DNA of 64,000 bases from Pseudomonas cedrina subsp. cedrina (GCF_001983175.1 NZ_MNPW01000002.1:310001-374000), one strand, 5' to 3'; counted from the first letter of the stretch, positions 18,226 to 28,200 are shown. Notes: generated by a model not told the origin, from the letters alone. Translations and numbers: made by a program.

Positions 18226-18580
18226 GGAAGGTTGAGCTCCAAGCGTTGCGACAAAGTCGGTAATTGTAACGGCCAGAGGTGCCGCCTGTCAGTTGCTGAC
18301 TGTGCCTAATGCGGTTTGTAGGAAATGTAGTGGCTAAGACAAACAAAGGCGTGTTTTGACTCAATATGTAGTGCCAAAAGACGCGATTGTTTTGGAGTGT
18401 TACAGACAAGTTGGCCGGCTCGCTGAACTGATGGCCTTCTGGAGCCCGCGTATTTGCTGGGCTGTAGCGGGGTGGTATTTTTTGGCAAGGGCTTTTTGTT
18501 GGTCGTTGCGCATTGCTCAACCGGCAGTCGGACGACATAATGTAGCCCCTTTTTTCAGCCCCTACATGTGGAAGGTTACC
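18226..18580. other. Divergent intergenic region between mfd and gap
   Basis: 355 bp with no supported gene. It must contain promoters for mfd (leftward) and gap (rightward). A frame open from 18356 into gap has no family similarity before the gap start. I found no clear sigma-70 hexamer pair or operator. Confidence 0.6.
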
Positions 18581-20029
18581 GTGACTCAGAAGCCCGACCA
18601 GTGTCTTGGTGAATGGATCGACCGTGAAGCACTCGCAGAAGCGATGATCCCGCTCATCGGTCAGCTGTACCGCAATAACAATGTGGTGAGCTCGATCTAC
18701 GGCCGCAGCCTGATCAACCAGTCCGTCATCGCGATTCTCAAAGCGCACCGCTTTGCGCGTCACCGTTCCGCCGACGACAGCGAACTCTCCGTCCACGAAA
18801 CATTCCCCCTGCTCAAGGCCATGAGCGAGCTCAAGCTCGGCGCGGCTTCGGTCGACCTGGGCAAGCTGGCCTATAAATTCCGCCAGGAAGGCGCCGGCCG
18901 CAGCGCCGAGCAGTTCGTGCGTGAAGAAATGGCCGATGTGGTTGGCCAGCAAAGCGCCGCCGCGCGCAAAGGCACCGACGTTGTCCTGTACGGCTTCGGT
19001 CGTATCGGCCGCCTGCTGGCGCGCATCCTGATCGAAAAAACCGGTGGCGGCGACGGCCTGCGCCTGCGTGCCATCGTGGTGCGCAAAGGCGCCGAGAACG
19101 ACCTGACCAAGCGCGCCAGCCTGTTGCGCCGCGACTCGGTGCACGGTTCGTTCAATGGCACTATCACCATCGACGAAGAAAACAACACCATCACCGCCAA
19201 CGGTAACCTGATCCAGGTGATCTACGCGAAGAACCCGTCCGAGGTGGATTACACCCAGTACGGCATCAAGGACGCCCTGCTGGTGGACAACACCGGTGTA
19301 TGGCGTGACGCCGAAGGCCTGGGCCAGCACCTGGCCTGCCCGGGGGTCGACCGCGTTGTCCTGACCGCGCCTGGCAAGGGCAAGCTCAAGAACATCGTGC
19401 ACGGCATCAACCACGCTGAAATCACCGCTGACGACAAGATCGTGTCCGCCGCGTCCTGCACCACCAACGCCATCGTGCCGGTGCTCAAGGCCGTGAATGA
19501 CAAGTTCGGCATCGTCAACGGCCACGTCGAAACCGTTCACTCGTACACCAACGACCAGAACCTGATCGACAACTTCCACAAGGGCGACCGCCGTGGTCGC
19601 AGCGCCGCGTTGAACATGGTGATCACCGAGACCGGTGCCGCCACGGCCGCCGCCAAGGCCCTGCCTGAACTGGCCGGCAAGCTGACCGGCAACGCGATTC
19701 GTGTGCCGACGCCAAACGTGTCGATGGCCATTCTCAACCTGAACCTTGAGACAGCCGCCACCCGTGAAGAGATGAACGAGTACCTGCGCTACATGGCGCT
19801 GCACTCCGATCTGCACAAGCAGATCGACTTCGTCAATTCCCAGGAAGTGGTGTCCACCGACTTCGTGGGCTCGCGCCACGCCGGTGTGGTGGACGCCGAA
19901 GCGACCATCAGCCAGGACAACCGCGTTGTGCTGTACGTGTGGTACGACAACGAGTTCGGCTACAGCTGCCAGGTGGTGCGTGTGATGGAAGACATGGCTG
20001 GGGTCAACCCGCCGGCGTTTCCGCGCTAA
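18581..20029 (+). CDS. gap: Glyceraldehyde-3-phosphate dehydrogenase, long-form
   Basis: NAD(P)-dependent GAPDH of about 482 residues, interconverting glyceraldehyde-3-phosphate and 1,3-bisphosphoglycerate. The Rossmann motif VVLYGFGRIGRLLAR begins only near residue 133, after an extra helical domain (QCLGEWIDREALAEAM onward) found in this long pseudomonad form. The catalytic cysteine is in SAASCTTNA and the C-terminal WYDNEFGYSCQVV is intact. I chose the GTG at 18581 because GGAAGG lies 5 bp upstream; an in-frame ATG at 18566 without a ribosome binding site would add five residues. A terminator follows. Confidence 0.93.
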   Translation: MTQKPDQCLGEWIDREALAEAMIPLIGQLYRNNNVVSSIYGRSLINQSVIAILKAHRFARHRSADDSELSVHETFPLLKAMSELKLGAASVDLGKLAYKFRQEGAGRSAEQFVREEMADVVGQQSAAARKGTDVVLYGFGRIGRLLARILIEKTGGGDGLRLRAIVVRKGAENDLTKRASLLRRDSVHGSFNGTITIDEENNTITANGNLIQVIYAKNPSEVDYTQYGIKDALLVDNTGVWRDAEGLGQHLACPGVDRVVLTAPGKGKLKNIVHGINHAEITADDKIVSAASCTTNAIVPVLKAVNDKFGIVNGHVETVHSYTNDQNLIDNFHKGDRRGRSAALNMVITETGAATAAAKALPELAGKLTGNAIRVPTPNVSMAILNLNLETAATREEMNEYLRYMALHSDLHKQIDFVNSQEVVSTDFVGSRHAGVVDAEATISQDNRVVLYVWYDNEFGYSCQVVRVMEDMAGVNPPAFPR

Positions 20030-20046
20030 GTATCAGTGGTAAATGA

Positions 20047-20077
20047 GAAAGCCCCGACTGGTTCGGGGCTTTTTCAT
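20047..20077 (+). terminator. Rho-independent terminator after gap
   Basis: AAAGCCCCGA pairs with TCGGGGCTTT around a short loop, followed by T residues, 18 bp past the gap stop. Confidence 0.85.
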
Positions 20078-20109
20078 GGCTGGGGATTTGTGTTGCCCCG
20101 GCCGGCCTC

Positions 20110-20192
20110 TTCGCGAGCAAGCCCGCTCCCACATTTGACCGAGTACATCCTGAAGAAACGCGGTCGAATGTGGGAGCGGGCTTGCTCGCGAA
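20110..20192. repeat. REP-type inverted repeat (GCGGGCTTGCTCGCGAA class)
   Basis: 26-bp arms (20110-20135 and 20167-20192) are perfectly complementary. It is the second REP class in this genome, distinguished by CTCGCGAA instead of CCTGCGAT. Confidence 0.9.
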
Positions 20193-20411
20193 GGCGGTGG
20201 TGCAGTCGATGCATAGGTGACTGTCGCACCTATTTCCAGCAGGATGGACTGGCCTACGACGCGACCAAGGGTTAATGTGCGCGGCGTTGAGCCTTATATA
20301 GACTGTGCCCCGGTTCACACACTTGAGCCAAATTGTCCTTCATGCCCGCTGGCCGCGGCATGATTTAGCCCGGCGTCCAACCGTACGCCTGGCCTGTTCT
20401 GAGGAGTACGC

Positions 20412-21806
20412 ATGGCTGTCTACAACTACGACGTGGTGGTACTGGGTTCCGGCCCGGCTGGAGAAGGTGCGGCGATGAATGCCGCCAAGGCGGGGCGCAA
20501 GGTGGCGATGGTCGATAGCCGTCGCCAGGTCGGCGGTAACTGCACCCACTTGGGTACCATCCCGTCCAAGGCCTTGCGTCACTCCGTGCGCCAGATCATG
20601 CAGTTCAACACCAACCCGATGTTCCGGGCCATCGGTGAGCCGCGCTGGTTTTCGTTTCCGGATGTGTTAAAAAGCGCCGAAAAAGTCATCTCCAAGCAAG
20701 TGGCATCGCGTACCGGTTACTACGCCCGTAACCGCGTCGACCTGTTCTTCGGCACCGGCAGCTTCGCCGACGAGCAAACCATCGAAGTCGTCTGCCCCAA
20801 CGGCGTGGTCGAAAAGCTGGTGGCCAAGCACATCATCATCGCCACCGGTTCGCGCCCGTATCGCCCGGCAGACATCGATTTCCATCACCCGCGCATCTAC
20901 GATAGCGACACCATCCTGAGCCTGGGCCACACCCCGCGCAAACTGATCATCTACGGCGCCGGCGTGATCGGCTGTGAATACGCCTCGATCTTCAGCGGCC
21001 TGGGTGTACTGGTGGAGCTGGTGGATAACCGCGACCAGTTGCTGAGCTTCCTCGACTCGGAAATTTCCCAGGCGTTGAGCTACCACTTCAGCAACAACAA
21101 CATCACCGTGCGCCACAACGAGGAGTACGAGCGGGTCGAAGGCCTGGACAACGGCGTGATCCTGCACCTCAAGTCCGGCAAGAAGATCAAGGCCGACGCC
21201 TTGCTGTGGTGCAACGGCCGTACCGGCAATACCGACAAGCTGGGCATGGAAAACATCGGGGTCAAGGTCAACAGCCGTGGCCAGATCGAGGTGGACGAGA
21301 ACTACCGCACCTGCGTGGCGAACATCTACGGCGCCGGCGACGTGATCGGCTGGCCGAGCCTGGCCAGCGCCGCCCATGACCAGGGCCGTTCGGCGGCCGG
21401 CAGCATCATCGACAACGGCAGCTGGCGCTACGTGAACGACGTGCCGACCGGGATCTACACGATTCCCGAGATCAGCTCGATCGGCAAGAACGAGAACGAA
21501 CTGACCAAGGCCAAGGTGCCTTACGAAGTGGGCAAGGCGTTCTTCAAGAGCATGGCGCGTGCGCAGATCGCCGGCGAGCCGCAAGGCATGCTGAAGATCC
21601 TGTTCCACCGCGAAACCCTGGAAGTGCTCGGCGTGCATTGCTTCGGCTACCAGGCCTCGGAGATCGTGCACATTGGCCAGGCGATCATGAACCAGCCGGG
21701 TGAACTGAATACGCTCAAGTATTTCGTCAACACCACCTTCAACTACCCGACCATGGCCGAAGCCTATCGGGTAGCGGCCTACGACGGCCTCAACCGGCTT
21801 TTTTGA
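20412..21806 (+). CDS. sthA: Soluble pyridine nucleotide transhydrogenase
   Basis: A 464-residue flavoprotein that transfers hydride between NADPH and NAD+, balancing the two pools. The N-terminal FAD motif is [14 protein letters not shown] and the NAD(P) motif is [17 protein letters not shown] second FAD block is [10 protein letters not shown]. Unlike the related dihydrolipoamide dehydrogenases, the site [13 protein letters not shown] has only one cysteine of the CxxxxC pair; this is the known SthA hallmark. The start ATG follows GAGGAGTACGC. It converges on the phosphodiesterase gene. Confidence 0.96.
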   Translation: MAVYNYDVVVLGSGPAGEGAAMNAAKAGRKVAMVDSRRQVGGNCTHLGTIPSKALRHSVRQIMQFNTNPMFRAIGEPRWFSFPDVLKSAEKVISKQVASRTGYYARNRVDLFFGTGSFADEQTIEVVCPNGVVEKLVAKHIIIATGSRPYRPADIDFHHPRIYDSDTILSLGHTPRKLIIYGAGVIGCEYASIFSGLGVLVELVDNRDQLLSFLDSEISQALSYHFSNNNITVRHNEEYERVEGLDNGVILHLKSGKKIKADALLWCNGRTGNTDKLGMENIGVKVNSRGQIEVDENYRTCVANIYGAGDVIGWPSLASAAHDQGRSAAGSIIDNGSWRYVNDVPTGIYTIPEISSIGKNENELTKAKVPYEVGKAFFKSMARAQIAGEPQGMLKILFHRETLEVLGVHCFGYQASEIVHIGQAIMNQPGELNTLKYFVNTTFNYPTMAEAYRVAAYDGLNRLF

Positions 21807-21812
21807 GCGGCT

Positions 21813-21837
21813 CCGGCCGGTGGCCTGAGCCGGCCGG
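21813..21837. terminator. Possible bidirectional terminator hairpin
   Basis: CCGGCCGG occurs at 21813-21820 and 21830-21837 and can form an 8-bp stem with a 9-nt loop between two convergent genes. It has no T-run on either side, so function is uncertain. Confidence 0.4.
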
Positions 21838-21848
21838 GGAGACCGATT

Positions 21849-22571
21849 TCAGTAATTCCCGAGGGTGGCAGTGGCCAAACCGGGAAAGTCTGTAATCAGG
21901 CTATCTACGCCGAAGTCGGCGAGCCTGCGCATCAGCGCGGGTTCGTTGACGGTCCACACGGACACGTGCAAACCCTGGCGCTGGGCTTTTTGCAGGCGCT
22001 CGGGGGTGCACAACGTCCAGTTCAACGCCAAATACTCACAGCCATAGTTCTGCGCGACCTTCAGTGGGTCGAGCCAGGCATATTCGGCGACCAGGCCACG
22101 TGACAGGTCGGGGGTGAGCTCAATCGCCGCTTTCAGCACTTCCCGCGAACTTGAGGTGACGGTGACTTTGTCCATCAGGCCAAAGCGCACGGCCATCTCG
22201 CGGATTGCCAATACAGTGGTGGCGGCGCGGGTGCGCGAGGCGCTTTTGACTTCCAGTTGCCAATGATCGAAGTCGCATTTTTCGAACAACTCCTCCAGGC
22301 GCGGGATCGGGCAGGGCTGGACCCAGCCTGGGCCACCCTTGCGCGCATCCATCTTGGTCAGGTCCGCCGCCGAATACTCGACAACCTTGCCCCGCCGGTC
22401 GGCGGTGCGCTTGAGGGTCGGGTCATGGATGACCATCAGCTCGCCGTCCATGGACAAGTGCAGGTCCAGTTCGCAACGGCGTACACCGTGCTTGAGGCAC
22501 TCCTGGAAGCTGGTCAGGGTGTTTTCCGGTGCTTCGCCTTTGGCACCGCGGTGGCCGTAGATCAGGGTCAC
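21849..22571 (-). CDS. Glycerophosphodiester phosphodiesterase
   Basis: A 240-residue GDPD-family protein that hydrolyses glycerophosphodiesters to glycerol-3-phosphate and an alcohol. The motifs are YGHRGAKGEAPENTL near the N-terminus, CELDLHLSMDGELMVIHDP (metal-binding and catalytic residues) and LEVKS. The frame is open to 22709, but the GTG at 22571 sits behind GGAGCAACT and gives the family's normal start. There is no signal peptide, so it is probably the cytoplasmic UgpQ-like type. It lies 43 bp downstream of the PilZ gene on the same strand. Confidence 0.92.
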   Translation of the reverse strand: MTLIYGHRGAKGEAPENTLTSFQECLKHGVRRCELDLHLSMDGELMVIHDPTLKRTADRRGKVVEYSAADLTKMDARKGGPGWVQPCPIPRLEELFEKCDFDHWQLEVKSASRTRAATTVLAIREMAVRFGLMDKVTVTSSSREVLKAAIELTPDLSRGLVAEYAWLDPLKVAQNYGCEYLALNWTLCTPERLQKAQRQGLHVSVWTVNEPALMRRLADFGVDSLITDFPGLATATLGNY

Positions 22572-22614
22572 AGTTGCTCCTATGCGCCAGCTCGTCTGGC
22601 GGGGTGATACGAAT

Positions 22615-23199
22615 TCAAATGTCTTGGGCGTCGCTCTGTTCCCGTGCCAGGCGCCGCTCCTGGGCCTGTTTCTGCAGGATATAGCGCGCGAGCAACTGGC
22701 GTTGGGCATCGGTCATGGATTCGAATTCCGTGCCCACGTCAAAGCCCTCACCCTCGGGATTGCAGTGGGTAACCCGCGCGCGCAACAGCAGGCCGAGCGC
22801 CTGGGGCATCAGCACCAGCTTGACCGCCAGGTGTGCGCCCACCGCCAGGGAGGTGGCGTGTTGGAAGTCGATACCGCCCTCGGAAATGATCACCCGCTGC
22901 GGCGCGCCGACTTCGTCCAGCAGGCCGCGCGCCATGATCTGGCTGAGCAGGTCCAGGCGTTTGTTCTGCACGCGCAGGAAGGCGGCGAGGGTGCGATCCT
23001 TCTCGCTGAGCTGGCGCAGCAGGTGCTGGGCTTCGAATTCGCTCAAGTGCAATTCGCTGAGCAGGTTGAACAGCGGCGAATCATCGAGCAACACTTCCTT
23101 GCTCGCCGCTTCGGGGGCAGACAGGCTTTTGATTTGGAGTGCGATCATGTCGTCGATACGGTAGTATTCGCGGCGCTCTTCTTCATCTAATGTCGACAT
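22615..23199 (-). CDS. PilZ-domain protein
   Basis: A 194-residue protein with an N-terminal REYYRIDD motif, a central helical region (residues ~35-95) and a C-terminal PilZ beta-barrel with ISEGGIDF (the D/NxSxxG-like motif). The RxxxR-type c-di-GMP-binding arm is only partly present (EERREYYRI), so c-di-GMP binding is plausible but not certain. It matches the PA2989 position and is probably co-transcribed with the phosphodiesterase gene. The 94-bp gap to the divergent lolC gene should hold both promoters. Confidence 0.8.
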   Translation of the reverse strand: MSTLDEEERREYYRIDDMIALQIKSLSAPEAASKEVLLDDSPLFNLLSELHLSEFEAQHLLRQLSEKDRTLAAFLRVQNKRLDLLSQIMARGLLDEVGAPQRVIISEGGIDFQHATSLAVGAHLAVKLVLMPQALGLLLRARVTHCNPEGEGFDVGTEFESMTDAQRQLLARYILQKQAQERRLAREQSDAQDI

Positions 23200-23293
23200 G
23201 GCGAACCCCAGGTTACGGTAATGGTCTGAGTGTAAAGCTGCTTACCAGACCCCGCCACCGGGACGTCTTCTTTTCCTCCGAACAAGCCCCGAC

Positions 23294-24544
23294 ATGTTCA
23301 GACCTCTCTTCGTATTTATCGGCACGCGTTATACCCGTGCAAAGCGTCGCAATCATTTTGTGTCGTTCATTTCCCTGACCTCAATGATCGGGCTCGCCTT
23401 GGGCGTGGTCGTGATGATCGTGGTGCTCTCGGTGATGAACGGCTTCGATCATGAGATGCGCACCCGCGTGCTGGGCATGGTGCCCCACGCGACCATTGAG
23501 GGCGATGCGCCCATCAGCGACTGGCAAAGCCTGGCCGACAAGGTCAAGCAGAACCCCAAGGTGCTGGCCGTGGCGCCGTTCACCCAGATGCAGGGGCTGC
23601 TGACCAACGACGGCAAGGTGCAGAAGATCCTGCTCAATGCCATCGACCCGGCGCAGGAACGCAATGTCTCGATCATCGACAAGTTCATGTTGCAGGGCAA
23701 GATCGATGCCCTGGCGCCGGGCAGCTTCGGCATTGTCATCGGCGACAAGGCCGCGGCCAAGCTCGGCGTGGGCATGGGCGACAAGCTGACCTTCGTTGCG
23801 CCGGAAGTCACCGTGACCCCGGCCGGCATGTTCCCGCGCATGAAGCGCTTTACCGTGGTCGGCATCTTCCACGTCGGCGCCGGCGAGATCGACGGCTACC
23901 TGGGCCTGACCAACCTCACCGACCTGGCGCGCCTGCATCGCTGGCAGCCGGACCAGGTGCAAGGCCTGCGCCTGAAGTTCAACGACTTGTTCGACGCACC
24001 GCGCGGCGCCTGGGAAATCGCCCAGCACCTGGGCGAATCCCAGTACTACGCCCGCGACTGGACCCGTACCCACGGCAACCTGTACCAGGCCATCCGCATG
24101 GAAAAAGCCATGATCGGCCTGCTGTTGCTGCTGATCGTCGCCGTCGCAGCGTTCAACATCATCTCCACGTTGGTAATGGTGGTGAACGACAAGAAGGGCG
24201 ATATCGCCATCCTGCGCACCCTGGGCGCCACGCCGGGGCAGATCATGGCGATCTTCATGGTGCAAGGCACGGTGATCGGCGTGGTCGGCACCTTGATCGG
24301 CACCGCCGTGGGGATTCTGGCCGCGCTGAACGTCAGTGCCGCGATTGCCTTGCTTGAGAAAGTGATCGGCCACAAGTTTCTCAACGCCGACGTCTACTTC
24401 ATCGACTACTTGCCGTCCCAGGTTCAGGCTCAGGACGTGTTGATGGTGGGCGGCGCGGCGTTGGTCCTGAGTTTCCTTGCCACCCTGTATCCAGCCTGGC
24501 GCGCGGCACGTACCCAGCCAGCACAGGCCTTACGTTATGAGTGA
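23294..24544 (+). CDS. lolC: Lipoprotein-releasing system permease (LolC/E-type), copy 1
   Basis: A 416-residue inner-membrane permease of the LolCDE exporter, which extracts outer-membrane lipoproteins and hands them to LolA. It has one N-terminal membrane segment ([22 protein letters not shown]), a periplasmic domain, and three C-terminal segments ([38 protein letters not shown] and a final helix). The C-terminal [22 protein letters not shown] is the FtsX-type ending. It overlaps or abuts lolD. Which of the two permeases is functionally LolC or LolE cannot be read from sequence alone. Confidence 0.92.
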   Translation: MFRPLFVFIGTRYTRAKRRNHFVSFISLTSMIGLALGVVVMIVVLSVMNGFDHEMRTRVLGMVPHATIEGDAPISDWQSLADKVKQNPKVLAVAPFTQMQGLLTNDGKVQKILLNAIDPAQERNVSIIDKFMLQGKIDALAPGSFGIVIGDKAAAKLGVGMGDKLTFVAPEVTVTPAGMFPRMKRFTVVGIFHVGAGEIDGYLGLTNLTDLARLHRWQPDQVQGLRLKFNDLFDAPRGAWEIAQHLGESQYYARDWTRTHGNLYQAIRMEKAMIGLLLLLIVAVAAFNIISTLVMVVNDKKGDIAILRTLGATPGQIMAIFMVQGTVIGVVGTLIGTAVGILAALNVSAAIALLEKVIGHKFLNADVYFIDYLPSQVQAQDVLMVGGAALVLSFLATLYPAWRAARTQPAQALRYE

Positions 24545-24551
24545 ATCGGGC

Positions 24552-25235
24552 ATGAGTGAAAAAGCAATCCTGAGCTGCCGCAACCTGGGCAAATCCTACG
24601 AGGAAGGCCCGGAGTCGGTGGTGGTGCTGTCCAACCTGCAACTTGAACTGCACCCTGGCGAGCGCGTGGCGATCGTCGGCAGTTCCGGTTCCGGCAAAAG
24701 TACCTTGCTGAACCTGCTGGGCGGCCTTGATACGCCCTCCCAGGGCAGCGTATGGCTGGCCGGTGAAGAACTGTCGGCCCTGAACGAGAAGGCCCGTGGC
24801 CAGTTGCGCAACCGTTCGCTGGGTTTTGTGTACCAGTTCCACCACTTGCTGCCGGAATTCACCGCGCTGGAAAACGTGTGCATGCCATTGCTGATCGGCA
24901 AGACCGCGATCCCGCAAGCTCGCCAGCGTGCCAAGGCCTTGCTGGAACGCGTCGGCCTGGGCCATCGCCTGGAGCACAAGCCGGCCGAATTGTCCGGCGG
25001 CGAGCGTCAGCGTGTGGCCATCGCCCGTGCCTTGGTGAACAACCCAGGCCTGGTGATGCTTGATGAGCCCACCGGCAACCTCGACTCCCACACCGCCCAA
25101 GGCATCAAGGACTTGATGCTGGAGCTGAGCACCCAGATGCGCACCGCGTTCCTGGTGGTGACCCATGACATGAGCATGGCCCGGCAGATGGACCGCGTGT
25201 TGCACCTGCAGGAAGGTCATCTGGTCGCCATCTGA
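24552..25235 (+). CDS. lolD: Lipoprotein-releasing system ATP-binding protein LolD
   Basis: A 227-residue ABC ATPase that drives LolCE. Walker A is [12 protein letters not shown], the signature is [15 protein letters not shown] and Walker B is [12 protein letters not shown]. The Q-loop region [10 protein letters not shown] is typical of LolD. I chose the ATG at 24552, which gives the usual LolD length; an ATG at 24537 would overlap lolC by 8 bp and add five residues. Either way it is translated in close coupling with lolC. A hairpin separates it from lolE. Confidence 0.93.
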   Translation: MSEKAILSCRNLGKSYEEGPESVVVLSNLQLELHPGERVAIVGSSGSGKSTLLNLLGGLDTPSQGSVWLAGEELSALNEKARGQLRNRSLGFVYQFHHLLPEFTALENVCMPLLIGKTAIPQARQRAKALLERVGLGHRLEHKPAELSGGERQRVAIARALVNNPGLVMLDEPTGNLDSHTAQGIKDLMLELSTQMRTAFLVVTHDMSMARQMDRVLHLQEGHLVAI

Positions 25236-25243
25236 CCTGTTTC

Positions 25244-25272
25244 AAGCCCGGCTTTTTAACGTCGGGCTTTTT
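25244..25272 (+). terminator. Terminator-like hairpin between lolD and lolE
   Basis: AAGCCCG (25244-25250) pairs with CGGGCTT (25263-25269), followed by T residues. It sits inside the lol cluster, so it may be a partial terminator or attenuator. Confidence 0.65.
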
Positions 25273-25295
25273 CAATTTTTCAACGGTGCCCGCGA

Positions 25296-26540
25296 ATGTT
25301 CAGACCGTTATCGATTTTCATCGGCACGCGCTATACCCGCGCCAAGCGCCGCAACCGTTTTGTTTCGTTTATCTCGATGACCTCGATGATCGGCCTCGCC
25401 CTGGGCGTGCTGGCGATGATCGTGGTGTTGTCGGTGATGAACGGTTTCCAGCGCGAAATGAGTTCGCGCATCCTCGGCATGGTGCCCCACGCCACCATCG
25501 TCGGCGTAAACCCGATCGACGATTGGCAGCCGGTGGCCGCCGCCGCGATGAAAAATCCGCAAGTGACCGCCGCAGTGCCCTTCACGCAGATGGACGGTAT
25601 GTTCTCCTACAAGGGTGCGATGCAGCCGATCGAAATCAGCGGTGTCGACCCGGCCCAGGAAGGCAAGGTGTCGATCGTGGCCCAGCACATCGTGCGAGGC
25701 AAACTCGATGACCTCAAGCCTGGCGAGTTCGGCGTGGTGGTCGGCGAAATCACCGCGCGACGCTTTCGCCTGAACGTGGGCGACAAGCTGACCCTGATCG
25801 TGCCGGAACTGAGCAGCGCGCCCGGCGGTATCACGCCGCGCATGCAGCGCTTGAACGTGGTGGGTATCTTCAAGGTCGGCGCCGAGCTGGATGGCTCGAT
25901 GGCCCTGATCCACATGGCCGATGCGGCAGAGATTCAACATTGGCAGCCGAACCAGGTACAAAGCGTGCGCCTGGCGGTCAAGGACTTGTACGCGGCGCCC
26001 AAGGTCTCGACGGATATCGCCGCCAGCCTGGGCGCAGGCTACAAGCCCGATGACTGGACCCACACCCAGGGCAGCCTGTTCAGCGCGATGAAGATGGAAA
26101 AGACCATGATCGGCCTGCTGTTGCTGATGATCGTCGCCGTGGCCGCGTTCAACATCATTGCGACCTTGATCATGGTGGTGAACGACAAGGGCGCGGACAT
26201 CGCGATCCTGCGCACCATCGGTGCCACGCCACGGCAGATCATGGCGATCTTCATGGTGCAGGGCACGGTGATTGGCGTCGTCGGCACCTTGATCGGCGGT
26301 ATATTGGGCGTGATTGCGGCACTGAACGTGAGTGAGTTGGTGGGCTGGGTGGAGCGGGTCACCGGGCAGCATATCTTCAGTTCAGATGTGTATTTTGTCA
26401 GCAACCTGCCTTCGGAACTGCAAGGTGGGGATGTGTTGCTGATTTGTTCGGCCGGGTTTGTGCTGAGCTTCCTGGCGACGATTTATCCGGCGTATCGGGC
26501 GGCGAAGATTGAGCCGGCGCATGCTTTGAGATATTCGTAG
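25296..26540 (+). CDS. lolE: Lipoprotein-releasing system permease (LolC/E-type), copy 2
   Basis: A 414-residue paralogue of the first permease with the same layout: N-terminal membrane segment ([19 protein letters not shown]), periplasmic domain, three C-terminal segments and the ending LATIYPAYRAAKIEPAHALRYS. The two proteins share long identical stretches, such as [18 protein letters not shown] at the start. LolC-LolE heterodimers are the rule in gamma-proteobacteria with separate genes, so this is the likely partner of copy 1. A REP-type repeat follows 10 bp after the stop. Confidence 0.92.
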   Translation: MFRPLSIFIGTRYTRAKRRNRFVSFISMTSMIGLALGVLAMIVVLSVMNGFQREMSSRILGMVPHATIVGVNPIDDWQPVAAAAMKNPQVTAAVPFTQMDGMFSYKGAMQPIEISGVDPAQEGKVSIVAQHIVRGKLDDLKPGEFGVVVGEITARRFRLNVGDKLTLIVPELSSAPGGITPRMQRLNVVGIFKVGAELDGSMALIHMADAAEIQHWQPNQVQSVRLAVKDLYAAPKVSTDIAASLGAGYKPDDWTHTQGSLFSAMKMEKTMIGLLLLMIVAVAAFNIIATLIMVVNDKGADIAILRTIGATPRQIMAIFMVQGTVIGVVGTLIGGILGVIAALNVSELVGWVERVTGQHIFSSDVYFVSNLPSELQGGDVLLICSAGFVLSFLATIYPAYRAAKIEPAHALRYS

Positions 26541-26550
26541 TATTTAAGGC

Positions 26551-26630
26551 CGCTATCGCAGGCAAGCCAGCTCCCACCTTTTGATTTGTGAACACAGTCA
26601 AATGTGGGAGCTGGCTTGCCTGCGATAGCG
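26551..26630. repeat. REP-type inverted repeat (GCTGGCTTGCCTGCGAT class)
   Basis: 27-bp arms (26551-26577 and 26604-26630) are perfectly complementary. It lies 10 bp past lolE. Confidence 0.92.
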
Positions 26631-26677
26631 CCCCAACAGCTTGCATCAATCCCCATTGGCATGTTTGGAGAAGTGAG

Positions 26678-27190
26678 ATGGCATTGCGTACCCCCCTGTT
26701 ATTGGCGGTTTGCTTGTCGGCATTGAGTGTCGATGCGATGGCCGATGCCGCCCACGCCTATGCGTTCGGCCAGCCAGCGCCTGCCAACAAAGCCACGCGC
26801 AGCGTGGAAGTGACGCTGCAGGACATCGCTTTTTCGCCCAATTCCGTGGATGTAAAAGACGGCGAGACCGTGCGCTTTGTGCTGGTCAACAAAGGCCGGT
26901 TGCTGCACGAATTCAACCTGGGCGACGCGGCGATGCATGCCGAACACCAGAAGGAAATGTTAAAGATGCAAGCCAGTGGCATGCTCACCGCCACCGGTAT
27001 GGGCGCGATGGACCACAGCGCCATGGGCCATGGTGCAATGAAACATGATGATCCCAACAGTGTCCTGGTCGAGCCCGGCAAAACCGCCGAGCTGACCTGG
27101 ACGTTCGCCAAGGCCACGGGCCTGGAGTTTGCCTGCAACCTGCCGGGGCATTACCAGGCGGGCATGGTCGGCAAGCTCAATGTCGATTGA
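26678..27190 (+). CDS. Secreted cupredoxin with Met/His-rich insertion
   Basis: A 170-residue protein with a Sec signal peptide (MALRTPLLLAVCLSALSVDAMA) and a cupredoxin domain. The type 1 copper ligands are all visible: His in LLHEFNLG, then Cys, His and Met in CNLPGHYQAGM. Between the halves is a Met/His-rich loop (MGAMDHSAMGHGAMKHDD) that could bind extra copper. The position before queF matches PA2807, which belongs to the copper-responsive set in P. aeruginosa. A role in periplasmic copper handling is inferred. The start ATG follows GGAGAAGTGAG, the only well-placed ribosome binding site. Confidence 0.85.
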   Translation: MALRTPLLLAVCLSALSVDAMADAAHAYAFGQPAPANKATRSVEVTLQDIAFSPNSVDVKDGETVRFVLVNKGRLLHEFNLGDAAMHAEHQKEMLKMQASGMLTATGMGAMDHSAMGHGAMKHDDPNSVLVEPGKTAELTWTFAKATGLEFACNLPGHYQAGMVGKLNVD

Positions 27191-27260
27191 TCCGCTGGCG
27201 CTTAGGCGCGGGGGCAAAGGCTGGTAGACTGGCGCGGTTTTATTCAGCCAGGTTTCCGCC

Positions 27261-28091
27261 ATGCATCCCGCAGCCGAACATTCGCCGCTGGGCAAGTCCA
27301 GTGAATACATCTCCACTTACACCCCTTCGTTGCTGTTTCCGATCCCGCGTGCCGCCAAATGGGCCGAGCTGGGCCTGAGCGCCGAAACCCTGCCTTACAA
27401 GGGCGTGGATTTCTGGAACTGCTTCGAACTGTCCTGGCTGCTGCCGTCGGGCAAGCCGGTGGTGGCTATCGGTGAGTTCTGCATCCCGGCCGACTCGCCG
27501 AACATCATCGAGTCCAAGTCGTTCAAGCTCTACCTAAACTCGCTGAACCAGACCGCGTTCGCCGCTACGGCCAGCCTTGAAGCCACCCTGCGTACCGACC
27601 TCAGTGCCGCTGCCGGTAAACCGGTGAGTGTGCGCATCCGCAGCCTGGCCGAGATCGAAGCCGAAGGCGTGTTGGCTTTGCCCGGTGTGTGCATCGACGA
27701 CCTGGATATCAGCGTCAGCAACTACGAACACCCGCGCCCGGAACTGCTGCGTTGCGATGACTCGCGCATTGTCGAGGAGAGCGTGCACAGTCATCTGCTC
27801 AAGTCCAACTGCCCAGTGACCAGTCAGCCTGACTGGGGCAGTGTGGTTGTGGAATATCGCGGCTCGGCGCTGGATCACGCCAGCCTGCTGGAATACATCG
27901 TGAGCTTTCGCCAGCACTCGGACTTCCACGAGCAGTGCGTGGAGCGCATCTTCCTGGATTTACAGCGCCTGCTGAAACCGGAGAAATTGACGGTGTATGC
28001 GCGGTATGTGCGGCGGGGCGGCTTGGATATCAACCCGTATCGCAGTACGGAAGAGGTGGCGTTCCAAAACGTACGCCTGGCCCGCCAGTAG
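27261..28091 (+). CDS. queF: NADPH-dependent 7-cyano-7-deazaguanine reductase QueF
   Basis: A 276-residue two-domain (YqcD-long) QueF that reduces preQ0 to preQ1 in queuosine biosynthesis. The QueF motif [15 protein letters not shown] is at about residue 90, and the active-site Cys is in [14 protein letters not shown]. The C-terminal [14 protein letters not shown] is typical. Length is normal for the gamma-proteobacterial form. It is a single gene between the cupredoxin gene and a REP repeat. Confidence 0.96.
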   Translation: MHPAAEHSPLGKSSEYISTYTPSLLFPIPRAAKWAELGLSAETLPYKGVDFWNCFELSWLLPSGKPVVAIGEFCIPADSPNIIESKSFKLYLNSLNQTAFAATASLEATLRTDLSAAAGKPVSVRIRSLAEIEAEGVLALPGVCIDDLDISVSNYEHPRPELLRCDDSRIVEESVHSHLLKSNCPVTSQPDWGSVVVEYRGSALDHASLLEYIVSFRQHSDFHEQCVERIFLDLQRLLKPEKLTVYARYVRRGGLDINPYRSTEEVAFQNVRLARQ

Positions 28092-28105
28092 CCTTCACAC
28101 AAACC

Positions 28106-28200
28106 AAATGTGGGAGCGGGCTTGCTCGCGAATGCGGTGTGTCAGTTAAGCATCCAGTGACTGACACCCTGCATTCGCGAGCAAGCCCGCTCCCACATTT
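28106..28200. repeat. REP-type inverted repeat (GCGGGCTTGCTCGCGAA class)
   Basis: 30-bp arms (28106-28135 and 28171-28200) are perfectly complementary. It lies between convergent queF and the small gene at 28228. Confidence 0.92.

Larger units (their letters stand above)
20030..20411. other. Intergenic region between gap and sthA
   Basis: 382 bp that hold the gap terminator, one REP-type repeat (20110-20192) and the upstream region of sthA. A TTATATAGA stretch (20294-20302) is the best candidate for a sthA -10 element. No gene is supported here. Confidence 0.6.

Noticed and set aside
18356..18580. N-terminal extension of gap by 75 residues
   Set aside because: The extra residues are not GAPDH-like, and GGAAGG before the GTG at 18581 marks the start.
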